A stretch of 64,000 bases of DNA from Tetraselmis striata (lineage: Eukaryota; Chlorophyta; Chlorodendrophyceae; Chlorodendrales; Chlorodendraceae), in assembly GCA_006384855.1 (NCBI GenBank), contig VCJN01002955.1:590754-654753 (forward strand), given 5' to 3'. Below, in pieces: positions 53,899 to 61,437 of this stretch. Each line of letters begins with the position of its first letter. Position 1 is the stretch's first letter. The notes beneath the pieces are model-generated. The model did not search any database. It saw nothing but the letters and a program-made list of their open reading frames with translations, and was not told the DNA's origin. Position numbers and translations under genes: made by a program.

Positions 53899-54013
53899 GG
53901 TGAGAACGGCGCCGAGTGCGCGGTGTTCCACTTGGGGCAGCACGCGACCCCCGCGTCCACGCGATACCTCAGCAACATCGTGTGGAACCCTTGAGGTGAG
54001 CACGGCGCCACGG
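53822..54013. repeat. 96-bp tandem duplication of the adhesion gene 3' end
   Basis: GCGCGGTGTTCCACTTGGGG starts at 53822 and again at 53918; the second unit repeats the last 75 coding nt, the stop and 20 nt downstream with very few changes. The second copy is untranslated. Recent duplication. Confidence 0.9.
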
Positions 54014-54176
54014 AGTGCGCCGAGTGCGCCGAACATGTAAGAAAACTCGAAAACCAGTCGCGACAAAAAAATGAAAACTCCAAAATGTAGCAACTCTCAA
54101 CACGCGCACAGACACTAACACGCAACACACCACCAATCAACCAACCACCGACCCCGCATCCGCTGCCCCAATCGAT

Positions 54177-54488
54177 ATGTCTTCTACGGAGATGGGTATG
54201 GGTCTTGACGCAGACGAGATTGTGTTCGAAGAGAAACCCGTAACAACCACTTTCTTTGACATCTGCCAATACCTCAAGGGAGGATTTTCGCACCAGGGCC
54301 TTGACCGTGACCAAGTGCGCAATGAGTGCACCACCTGCTTTGGCGTCGTTCAACTCCTCAAGCTCGGTGTTCCATACAACTTTCTCGGAGAGGACCTCTT
54401 GAACCGTGTCTGCACCAGTCCCTTTCAGATCGCGGAGCTAATCAAGATGGGAGTACCGCGCGAAGTTCTTCGCCAAGATCTTCAGTGA
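54177..54488 (+). CDS. 28-residue repeat protein, short, 103 aa
   Basis: ATG at 54177 (MSSTEMGMGLDADE). After about 40 residues it has two and a half units of the 28-residue repeat seen in the next gene: LLKLGVPYNFLGEDLLNRVC and LIKMGVPREVLRQDL, plus a degenerate unit before. Leader sequence AACCAGTCGCGACAAAAAAA is shared with the next gene, so the two are tandem paralogs, this one shortened. Confidence 0.7.
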   Translation: MSSTEMGMGLDADEIVFEEKPVTTTFFDICQYLKGGFSHQGLDRDQVRNECTTCFGVVQLLKLGVPYNFLGEDLLNRVCTSPFQIAELIKMGVPREVLRQDLQ

Positions 54489-54852
54489 TCCTCTGTAGAT
54501 CGATAGCACGGCACCGACCTTTCGAGCGCAGAGTCAGGGTGTACGGGTGTACGGGTTTCCGGGACCCCAGCAGGGCCGTGGAAAATATATTACCTCTGGG
54601 CTACTTTTTCTTCAGGTATGTTTGGCAACGTACCGTACCCGTATGCTTGGTTCGGTGTTTTCTTCACCGTGAGCCGTAAACCCTAACCAAGCACTCGAAA
54701 ACCAGTGGCGACAAAAAAATGAAAAATCCAAATGTATGGACATTAAACCGCGCGAACGCGAACAAACCGCGTACACGAACAACCCGCCAACCCGCCAACC
54801 CCGCCAACCCTCGCCAACCCTCGCCCCGTTCCCGGCTATCTTAACGAGCGAA
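54489..54852. other. Leader region of the second repeat gene
   Basis: No gene. It includes a GGGTGTACGGGTGTACGGG direct repeat (about 54536-54556), a telomere-like AAACCCTAACC at 54677 and the AACCAGTGGCGACAAAAAAA leader shared with the previous gene. The in-frame ATG at 54736 is considered leader by comparison with that gene. Confidence 0.5.
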
Positions 54853-55881
54853 ATGTCTTTCCGTGGAGAATCGCCGCATGTTGCTGACCCGTCGGAACAA
54901 GACGTCGAACTCCTGAACCTCTTGAACCTACACATGGATGTTTTGCGTGACATTGCAGACGACCTGAGAAACCTTCTCGATGTGAAAACCCTGGCGAGAA
55001 TGCGTGCGTCCTGCAAGCTCTTGAAGCGCCTCGCGGACGAGCCACGGCCACTCAGTGACCTCCTGGACGACTTTCGCTTTGTGTGCGTCAATGTCCATCG
55101 CGTCGCCGACCTGCTCGGGCTCGGAGTGCCGTGCGAATGTCTTGGCGACGACCTGTTGCGCTCTCTGTGCAGCAACGTCGCTGACGCCATCGTCCTGCTC
55201 ACGGCCGGAGTGCCGTGCAAAATCCTCGGCGCGGACCTACTGCGCTCTGTGAGCCCCAATCCCCATTGCGTCATCTCCCTGATCAAGGCCGGAGTGCCAT
55301 ACAGATTTCTCGGCAAGAAGCATTTGCGCTCTGTGTGCTCCGGGATCGTTGCGGTCACCTGCCTGATCGAAGCCGGGGTGCCTTACAGGTTCCTTGGCTC
55401 GGACTATTTGCGCTCTCTCTGCTCCGGGGTCTACGACGTCGCCGACCTCCTGATCGATGCCGGAGTGCCGTACAGATATCTTGGCCAAACCCGTTTGCGC
55501 TCTCTCTGCGCAGACGCCCACGACGTGAAAGCCCTGATCGGCGCCGGAGTGTCGCACGAGTTCCTTGGCAAAGATCTGGTGTGTGGTCTGTGCACCGACG
55601 CCTTCGAGGTCATGACTCTGCTGCGGTACGGAGTTCCGTGCGAGTTTCTGAGCGAATTCCAATTGGACGAACTGCTTCGTGCGTACGCCGATCGCCGGGA
55701 CACCGTGCACCTGATCGAGATGGGAGTGCCGCACACTGTTCTCGGCAAGGAACGCCTTCGCGCAGCGTGCACCACTGCGAAACGTGTCGCCAGCCTGCTC
55801 CATTTCGGAGTTCCGCGCGAGTTCCTCGGCGAGGAGGTCTTCGCCGCGTATGCGCCGGGACCGAATACGTCCAACGGCTGA
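54853..55881 (+). CDS. F-box-like protein with nine 28-residue repeats, 342 aa
   Basis: Start chosen at ATG 54853 (MSFRGESPHVAD) because the paralog at 54177 starts at the equivalent place; ATG 54736 would add 39 residues. Residues 30-70 (HMDVLRDIADDLRNLLDVKTLARMRASCKLL) look like an F-box. From about 80 to 335 there are nine units with the consensus L-I-x-A-G-V-P-Y-x-F-L-G-x-x-x-L-R-S-L-C, about 28 residues each. The repeat probably forms a two-helix solenoid. It is not ankyrin, TPR or leucine-rich by its consensus; I do not recognise it. By analogy with the other F-box genes it may be a substrate receptor. Confidence 0.75.
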   Translation: MSFRGESPHVADPSEQDVELLNLLNLHMDVLRDIADDLRNLLDVKTLARMRASCKLLKRLADEPRPLSDLLDDFRFVCVNVHRVADLLGLGVPCECLGDDLLRSLCSNVADAIVLLTAGVPCKILGADLLRSVSPNPHCVISLIKAGVPYRFLGKKHLRSVCSGIVAVTCLIEAGVPYRFLGSDYLRSLCSGVYDVADLLIDAGVPYRYLGQTRLRSLCADAHDVKALIGAGVSHEFLGKDLVCGLCTDAFEVMTLLRYGVPCEFLSEFQLDELLRAYADRRDTVHLIEMGVPHTVLGKERLRAACTTAKRVASLLHFGVPREFLGEEVFAAYAPGPNTSNG

Positions 55882-56012
55882 TCGAGGCCGGTGCCGCGCG
55901 AATTTCCTTGCGCGCGAGCCCGCGTCGGTCGCGTCACGCCGCCGACATATGTAAATTTACATGCACTCATCGGCTTTTCTTCAGGCCCGTTCCCTAAAAA
56001 ATATATTATAAC

Positions 56013-56516
56013 TTACTTGGTCATGAACTTACGGATCCTGGCGAACCCCGCCGGGACCTGTTCCCACCATTTTTGCGGGCTCTGTCTGTACACCTGAAGT
56101 GATTTAACATTGTTCGCGAGAGAGTCGGTGTCAGACAAGTCCACCCTGTCGCCCCTGGGCGCGGGCGACAGAACGACCGGTTCCGTGAACGTCGTTTCGA
56201 GAACCCTCAGGATGGCCGTGGAGGGGTCGTACTTCTCGCCGTTCGCCTCCACCCACACGTTGTAGAAACACATGCGGTCGTCGATGATACCGTACCCTTC
56301 AACGAGGTCGCTGCCGGGAACGAGTTCGTGCATCAGGATCGCGCTGTATAGCGCGCCGCCGCCGTTGTGTCCGATCTTGTGGAACAGGTCGACGAGGGTC
56401 GCCATGATCAGGTCGGGGCTCTCCCCGAGAAGCATCGGGGGGGTCCGGGCCGCTTTATCGGCGGCCGCCATCGTCTTCAGCTTCTTCTGAGCGCGAATCT
56501 TCTGTTTGAAACCCAT
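56013..56516 (-). CDS. Hypothetical protein, degenerate transglutaminase-like, 167 aa
   Basis: ATG at 56516 (MGFKQKIRAQKKL), with a basic helical N-terminus. Residues 40-110 (GHNGGGALYSAILMHEL, EGYGII and YNVWVEANGEKYDPS) follow the order of a transglutaminase-like core, where the second motif is normally H-V-W and the first carries Cys; here the Cys is absent and His is replaced by Asn. If the fold is right, the protein is catalytically dead. This is an inference from pattern. Confidence 0.55.
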   Translation of the reverse strand: MGFKQKIRAQKKLKTMAAADKAARTPPMLLGESPDLIMATLVDLFHKIGHNGGGALYSAILMHELVPGSDLVEGYGIIDDRMCFYNVWVEANGEKYDPSTAILRVLETTFTEPVVLSPAPRGDRVDLSDTDSLANNVKSLQVYRQSPQKWWEQVPAGFARIRKFMTK

Positions 56517-56594
56517 TTCGGTACGCGCTGGTTAGCGTAGGTCGTGATAAAAAAGTATCGTCGCCGAACGCATATATACATACCGAACTTACAC

Positions 56595-57092
56595 CTAAAA
56601 CGCCCAAGCAGGACTGTGCTCGCCGCACGCTTCGAACACGCCGGAATCCACGTGTCCCGTCTCGCGGCGCTCGCAGTAATGGACCATGTCGTCCTTTTCG
56701 GTCATCACACACGCGACCCGTATGTCGGCGCGGAGCTCGAGGAGTTCCCGTGGGGGGATGTCGGGGGCGGGGTACACCAGGAGGTTTATGCCGACAAAGC
56801 ACTTCCCAGTTTTTGCAATCGCGGCCCTCGAAATAAGTTCCAGGATCGCCCCGACTGCAGGAACGGAAATATTGCCCACGATTTTCACTGTTACGGGGTC
56901 CTTGGTCGCGATGGTCTGGTACCCGCAGAACGCGTCGTCGATCATGGCTTTCATGGAGTCCTCGGTGGCCCCGGTTTCCAGCTCGATGTAGAAGTACGGG
57001 CCAACATCGCGAGTTAGTCCATCCAGAAAGTGTTCCGCGCACCCTCCGGGAAACCAAGAGGAGTTGGAAATCTGGCGATGGTCCCGTTTCAT
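56595..57092 (-). CDS. STAS-like protein 2, 165 aa
   Basis: Start at ATG 57092 (MKRDHRQISNSS); an in-frame ATG at 57170 would add 26 basic residues that overlap a mariner-end relic. The middle (FYIELETGATEDSMKAMIDDAF, then DPVTVKIVGNISVPAVGAILELIS, and FVGINLLVYPAP) aligns by eye with the STAS-like protein at 5911-6291. The two are 50 kb apart and diverged. The C-terminal extension has CERRETGHVDSG. No function assigned. Confidence 0.6.
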   Translation of the reverse strand: MKRDHRQISNSSWFPGGCAEHFLDGLTRDVGPYFYIELETGATEDSMKAMIDDAFCGYQTIATKDPVTVKIVGNISVPAVGAILELISRAAIAKTGKCFVGINLLVYPAPDIPPRELLELRADIRVACVMTEKDDMVHYCERRETGHVDSGVFEACGEHSPAWAF

Positions 57093-57175
57093 GGTCGGCT
57101 CTGGTTGCTTTGCTGTAAACGATGCGCCTTGGTTTCTTTGCTGTAATAAAAACCTGCGTGATCTTTTCATTTTTT

Positions 57176-57198
57176 ACAAAATGGAAAACAGTTTACAA
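57176..57198 (-). repeat. Mariner-type terminal relic
   Basis: On the minus strand it reads TTTGTAAACTGTTTTCCATTT, the outer part of the left terminal repeat. No other part of the element is attached. Confidence 0.5.
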
Positions 57199-57290
57199 AA
57201 AACTGAAGCCTGTAAAATGGGGTATAATAATTACACTCTCGCACAACACACTCACTCACTCACTCACACGACGTCGCAGTAACAGTCACG

Positions 57291-58151
57291 ATGCACCCCG
57301 TCTACTTCATTTTCCTGCAAATGCTTGTGTCGTCTGCCAGCCCCGAGTACGTCATACGTAAGATTTGGAAATGGTTGTCCCACCCCGACAGGTCCGCCGA
57401 AGACCTGCAAGAAACCAGCCCGGGCGAGGCAGACATGGTCTCTTCCATACTCGCGTGGTTCGTGGGAGAAACCATCCGCGAAGGTCGCGTCAGTTGTCTT
57501 GCGTGGTATCAGAAGGTATTCGGGTGGGATGATTCGTTTGACGCACTCATCCGCGACAACTGGTTTGTCATCGACGAGACCCATATCCGCGACGGCGAAA
57601 TTGACAAGATCGTCAAGGTTGGCGACATTGGCATTGGAAAAGGCTATTACTCGTTCGCCAATATTCGGTGCCCAATATTCTCATGGTATGGGTACTATGA
57701 TCTGCCATTGCCACCGGTGATATTTGACCTGGTCAAAGAGTGTCTAACGCTTGTCAAACGCCACCTCCCGACCTACGTCAAGATCCCGAGGAAAGTAGAC
57801 AACTTGGAGATTCGCGGAAAATGGTTTGTGCGCTGCCGCGTCGCGGTAATCGTGATGGGGACATCCACGCCATTGTCCAAGAACCAGAAAACGTTCCTTC
57901 TGAGCACTGGTTTTCAGAGTCATGTGGACAAAACAAGGAGCGTGTTCATGGCGCTGATGACTGTCATGAAATGGAACCAGGCGGCATACTGCCTCGAACA
58001 CATAATGAAAGTTCCCAAGTGGCTGATCAAGCAGGACTTGTTCACAGAACGGTTCCCCCCTCGCGTCGACATCGGCAACGTCGTGGGAAAGAATCTGAAC
58101 AAGCTGCTGTGCACAACAATCGCGAACGATGGTATCCGCGCCCCCCAGTAG
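57291..58151 (+). CDS. Hypothetical protein, 286 aa
   Basis: ATG at 57291 (MHPVYFIFLQMLVSSASPEY); the first 15 residues are hydrophobic but too short for a clear signal peptide. Mixed alpha/beta composition, tryptophan-rich (IRKIWKWL; SILAWFVGE; LAWYQKVFGWDDSF). Contains VKVGDIGIGKGYYSFANI, which is glycine-rich but not a Walker motif. Lower GC than the ankyrin genes. Not recognised. Confidence 0.65.
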   Translation: MHPVYFIFLQMLVSSASPEYVIRKIWKWLSHPDRSAEDLQETSPGEADMVSSILAWFVGETIREGRVSCLAWYQKVFGWDDSFDALIRDNWFVIDETHIRDGEIDKIVKVGDIGIGKGYYSFANIRCPIFSWYGYYDLPLPPVIFDLVKECLTLVKRHLPTYVKIPRKVDNLEIRGKWFVRCRVAVIVMGTSTPLSKNQKTFLLSTGFQSHVDKTRSVFMALMTVMKWNQAAYCLEHIMKVPKWLIKQDLFTERFPPRVDIGNVVGKNLNKLLCTTIANDGIRAPQ

Positions 58152-58283
58152 GCACGCCGCGGCCACAGCGGATCCGCAGCGGATCCCCTGTTTTACCCTG
58201 TGAACATGTGTAAAAGGTGACGGGGGTGTTCAGAATTTGTGTGAACGACTGGAAAATATAGTCGCTATGGGTAAAGAAACAAA

Positions 58284-59441
58284 ATGGAGTTGGAGATTCT
58301 TCGAAAACAAACGTGGTTGGAAATTTTGGATGAATACAAACGCGGTGAAAAGATATGGGGCGAGGAACCCATAGAGCTATTTTTCGAGAAGCACGCTTCA
58401 TCTGCTCACGAGAAGGGCGACGCGGTGTTCCCATTTGTCTCGATGGGAAAGACCCCGGTGTACGACGGCATTTTGGAAAAATACCACGAATCCAAACAAC
58501 AACAACAACTCCTGCAAAACACTGTTCAAGACGTCCAGCGTTCAGTGGATACTAAAAACAATGTGACGTTGTCTTTTGGTGATGAATCGGTATGGGTTAA
58601 TAGTTGCGTTTACGACCGACTGACGAAACAGTACAAGGCAGATAAAAAAACCTTTGACTACGACGTCTTCATGTGTTATTTTAGGTACGGATACCTAGGA
58701 TTGTTGACGTCTGGTATGTCAGGGTCGGTTTCGCCGACACTGCTTTTGAACATGCTTGAAAAGTCGGGGAAAACCGAGGCTCTGGAATGTTTCGGCTCGT
58801 TTTTCAATCACACCCTCGAAAAATATTGCGGTCTGTTTCCAGATATCGAAGAAGGGTTTGGGTGTGTCGGTAACTTTTTCCATGTTGACGATGAAGTGTT
58901 TAATGGTAAATTCCTTTCGGTCAACCCGCCGTTCGCTACTGACATTATCAACAAAGTTTTGGAAAGATTCGATAAAATGTTCACTTCCGGTACAGAAGAC
59001 GCCGTCGCAGTCATTGTGCTTCCTGCGTGGGAAATCGACGACCGGCTTACGCTAAACACACACTGTGTTCAGCACCAAGATAAACGCAAAGAACTAAAGA
59101 CGGACTACAAAACCGATATGAATAACATGATTGGAAACCCTTACCTCGTGTTCTGTGAAATATATTGCAAAGATGATTTTCCGTATATAAATTATGGGAC
59201 TGGAAAAGGCGTGAAATATACCGCTACCAAGGTATACATACTTTCTTCTTCAAAAACAGACGAGCACAAAACCCTAACCCCCTTAATTGAATCGTTGCCC
59301 CGTTCCAAAGCGGGCGTCTCTATGTGCAACTTACCCGCCCACATTGAAGGCGGGACAGTTAAGCGGTACGTATCCATCATAGCAGGCTTCGCATCGCTTA
59401 TTGTTATGTCTTTCCTGCCTTCGCCATATACCATGACATAA
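58284..59441 (+). CDS. PCIF1-like RNA methyltransferase, 385 aa
   Basis: ATG at 58284. PCIF1 (CAPAM) adds N6-methyl to the cap-adjacent 2'-O-methyladenosine of mRNA. The C-terminal catalytic region is recognisable: FFNHTLEKYCGLFPDIEEGFG, VGNFFHVDDEVFNGKFLSV, and the NPPF active-site motif at residues 214-217, followed by VAVIVLPAWEIDD. The N-terminal 130 residues are unassigned and contain a Gln run. There is no WW domain, unlike animal PCIF1. The gene is visibly more AT-rich than most of the window and may have a different origin. Confidence 0.75.
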   Translation: MELEILRKQTWLEILDEYKRGEKIWGEEPIELFFEKHASSAHEKGDAVFPFVSMGKTPVYDGILEKYHESKQQQQLLQNTVQDVQRSVDTKNNVTLSFGDESVWVNSCVYDRLTKQYKADKKTFDYDVFMCYFRYGYLGLLTSGMSGSVSPTLLLNMLEKSGKTEALECFGSFFNHTLEKYCGLFPDIEEGFGCVGNFFHVDDEVFNGKFLSVNPPFATDIINKVLERFDKMFTSGTEDAVAVIVLPAWEIDDRLTLNTHCVQHQDKRKELKTDYKTDMNNMIGNPYLVFCEIYCKDDFPYINYGTGKGVKYTATKVYILSSSKTDEHKTLTPLIESLPRSKAGVSMCNLPAHIEGGTVKRYVSIIAGFASLIVMSFLPSPYTMT

Positions 59442-59620
59442 ATGACTTTCGCGTTTTCGAACGTACCGGAAGCGGTGATTTGATGCGGCATTCGTTGGAC
59501 AAATTGAAAAGAGGAAAACGGATCCTGTCAGGACCATACATACATACGGTTACCCAAAGCGCGGGGCTCTAGGTGTAGTTTGTGACTACAACTGCGAAAC
59601 GCGACTACGCGACTACGCGA

Positions 59621-60328
59621 TTACGCGGCGCTCAGGAAGCGCGGGGGAATGACGTCAATGCACAGCAGCACGTCGTTGCCGGTGTTGCGGTACACCTCCA
59701 TGCTGGTCTCTTCGCGCAGGCGCGCCACGTCCACGACGATAGTCACGTCCGACTTGGGCCGGTACCCCGCCGCCGACTCCGGAGATACGGACATGTGCGC
59801 GGCGTGGCGATTCATCGGCTTCAGGCCGGTGCGCTGGATGCCTCTCCACGCCTCGGCGTTGGTGCCATGGTAAGCCTTGTCGCCGTCGTAGCGCACCAGC
59901 AGTTCGGGCGGCGCCGGAACGTCGTTGGTGTGTCCCTGGAACACGCGGACCATCGCGGGACCGCGCCCGGACTGCGCGATGTCAAAGCGACGCTTGTTCT
60001 TGGAGGGGTTCCTCGCGTGCTCGGTCTCCTGCGCCTGGAAGGAGGCGTTGACCTCCTCGGGCGTCAGGTCGGCGTCCACGAACGCCAGGAGGCCAAGCGG
60101 AAAGTGGCCTCCCGGGGCCAGCGCGCCCAGGCGTTCGATGTGGCGGATCGCCAGTGTCGCGCGCTGGCCCGGCGGCTTCTTGTTCCCACGGCGGTCTCTG
60201 TGGGAGTAGACCCCCCCGGCCGCGTTGCGGTGGGTGCTGGTGCGGGCCAGCTCGGTGGCGCGGGTCCAGAAGAGATACATGCTCCCCAACAGGCGCGCGA
60301 GGACCGCGGCGGAGACAGGGTGATTCAT
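59621..60328 (-). CDS. RNA 2'-phosphotransferase, Tpt1/KptA family, 235 aa
   Basis: ATG at 60328 (MNHPVSAAVLARLLGSMY). Tpt1/KptA removes the 2'-phosphate left at RNA splice junctions, using NAD+ and releasing ADP-ribose cyclic phosphate. The family signature is clear in the second half: VRVFQGHTND, AYHGTNAEAW, GLKPMNRHAAHMS, and VYRNTGNDVLLCIDVIPPRF near the C-terminus. The N-terminal half is divergent (ALAPGGHFPLGLLAFVDAD). A polyproline/arginine segment (SHRDRRGNKKPPGQRA) is basic and may bind RNA. Intact. Confidence 0.85.
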   Translation of the reverse strand: MNHPVSAAVLARLLGSMYLFWTRATELARTSTHRNAAGGVYSHRDRRGNKKPPGQRATLAIRHIERLGALAPGGHFPLGLLAFVDADLTPEEVNASFQAQETEHARNPSKNKRRFDIAQSGRGPAMVRVFQGHTNDVPAPPELLVRYDGDKAYHGTNAEAWRGIQRTGLKPMNRHAAHMSVSPESAAGYRPKSDVTIVVDVARLREETSMEVYRNTGNDVLLCIDVIPPRFLSAA

Positions 60329-60746
60329 GGCTCGCTCGGCTGGGATGGACTGGACCGGATCGTCAGAATGGGATGGGGTGGGAAGGGATGGGCTGGTCCG
60401 GATCGTCAGAATGGGCTTGTGAGAGAGTGGTTTATGACATTCATTTTTTCCGAACACAAAACCCGCGTCGACCCGTATATCAATGGGTAGCACCGAACAT
60501 GTCGTTTCAGGTACTGGATACCACACTCATGTAATGGGTCCACTTGGGCACCATTTTTGCCCACGTCAGCGTGACGCGCCAATCAGGTGTGGCATCTGGT
60601 CCAATTTTGCAGTCCGGGTCGTCCGGCCCAATTTTGTAGTGATTGCATCGGAACTTGTTTACCGATTTCTCCCAGGTTCCTCGTGGTCGGCGCGTGAATG
60701 CGTTTCTGAACCACACAATTTTTTCTTTTATAAAAAAAATTCCCAG
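60329..60746. other. Intergenic region
   Basis: No convincing gene; an open frame from ATG 60483 continues into the next gene but reads through the AT-rich promoter. Two repeats are visible: TGGTCCGGATCGTCAGAATGGG-like units at about 60350-60418, and CCAATTTTG(C/T)AGT at 60601 and 60630. TTTTATAAAAAAAA at 60726-60739 is the likely promoter of the next gene. Confidence 0.5.
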
Positions 60747-61229
60747 ATGGCCTGCGTTCATTGGTGCGTGCCGGTGGAGAGTGCTGACGATCATGACATT
60801 GTGTGCGTGGCGAGGACCGCCCCGGTTTACTGGGACGCGGCCGTTGCAGAACTCCGCGACTCGGCGGAAGCGCTGAAAATGATCACCCGGGCAGAGTACG
60901 ACCTCATGCAGCGCGTGTGTCCGAGCCCGCAGCGGCGACTGCGCGGAGACGATGCGATTTTCGTGTCCGGATACCCTCGCGGCGCTCACTGCAAGAGCAA
61001 CGCGTTGCTTCATTCCAGCCAGGACGCCCCCGTGCCCGATGGCAGCAGACAGGTAAGGCTGCAACTCATTCTCCGCAAACGAAATCTTACGTACGGTCTT
61101 CGACCACACGAAGGCGGTGCCGATCTGGTGGGGTGTTTTTCCGTGAGGTGGGACCTGGATGCCGTACTGTACAGAGACGATGACTTTCCCGGCGACGTTT
61201 CTGCTGCTTCGAGTGGATCGTTACTGTAG
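60747..61229 (+). CDS. Hypothetical protein, 160 aa
   Basis: Start at ATG 60747 (MACVHWCVPVESADDHD), 7 nt after the TATA-like block; the longer in-frame start at 60483 is less likely because it would put that block inside the coding region. Composition is mixed with beta-strand patterns (IVCVARTAPVYW; RLQLILRKRNLTYG; VGCFSVRWDLDAVLY). Ends in a Ser-rich tail directly before a MITE end. Not recognised. Confidence 0.6.
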   Translation: MACVHWCVPVESADDHDIVCVARTAPVYWDAAVAELRDSAEALKMITRAEYDLMQRVCPSPQRRLRGDDAIFVSGYPRGAHCKSNALLHSSQDAPVPDGSRQVRLQLILRKRNLTYGLRPHEGGADLVGCFSVRWDLDAVLYRDDDFPGDVSAASSGSLL

Positions 61230-61233
61230 TATA

Positions 61234-61282
61234 CTATAGTTCTATTCAAAATGTTTTGAAACAGTATATGTATCCACAAAGT
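61234..61282 (+). repeat. MITE end, second copy
   Basis: Near-identical to 5728-5776 (CTATAGTTCTATTCAA, then TTTTGAAACAGTATATGT). It begins 4 nt after the preceding stop codon. Confidence 0.75.
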
Positions 61283-61315
61283 ATCCAAAGCAGGGCTTCT
61301 ATACATTATTTGTAC

Positions 61316-61420
61316 TTTCACAGGTCGTACCGCAAGGTTGCGAAGGTGTACAACACCTTGCGTTTTGAGGGACGGACTTAGCGGACCTATGGTGTCCCAC
61401 AATTTCTGGATTGTAGTTTA
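61316..61420 (+). mobile_element. Deletion relic of a mariner-Fanzor element
   Basis: 61355-61420 is identical over 66 nt to the right end of the composite element (51319-51384). Just before it, TTTCACAGGTCG, AGGTTGCGAAGGT corresponds to the first transposase codons (FDRSLRRVAK). The middle of the element is lost. It ends 17 nt before the ATG at 61438. Confidence 0.8.
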
Positions 61421-61437
61421 CTTTGACGTAAAATATA

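Noticed and set aside
60483..60746. 88-residue N-terminal extension of the gene at 60747
   Set aside because: It translates an AT-rich TATA-like block and has no protein-like conservation; the later ATG is preferred.
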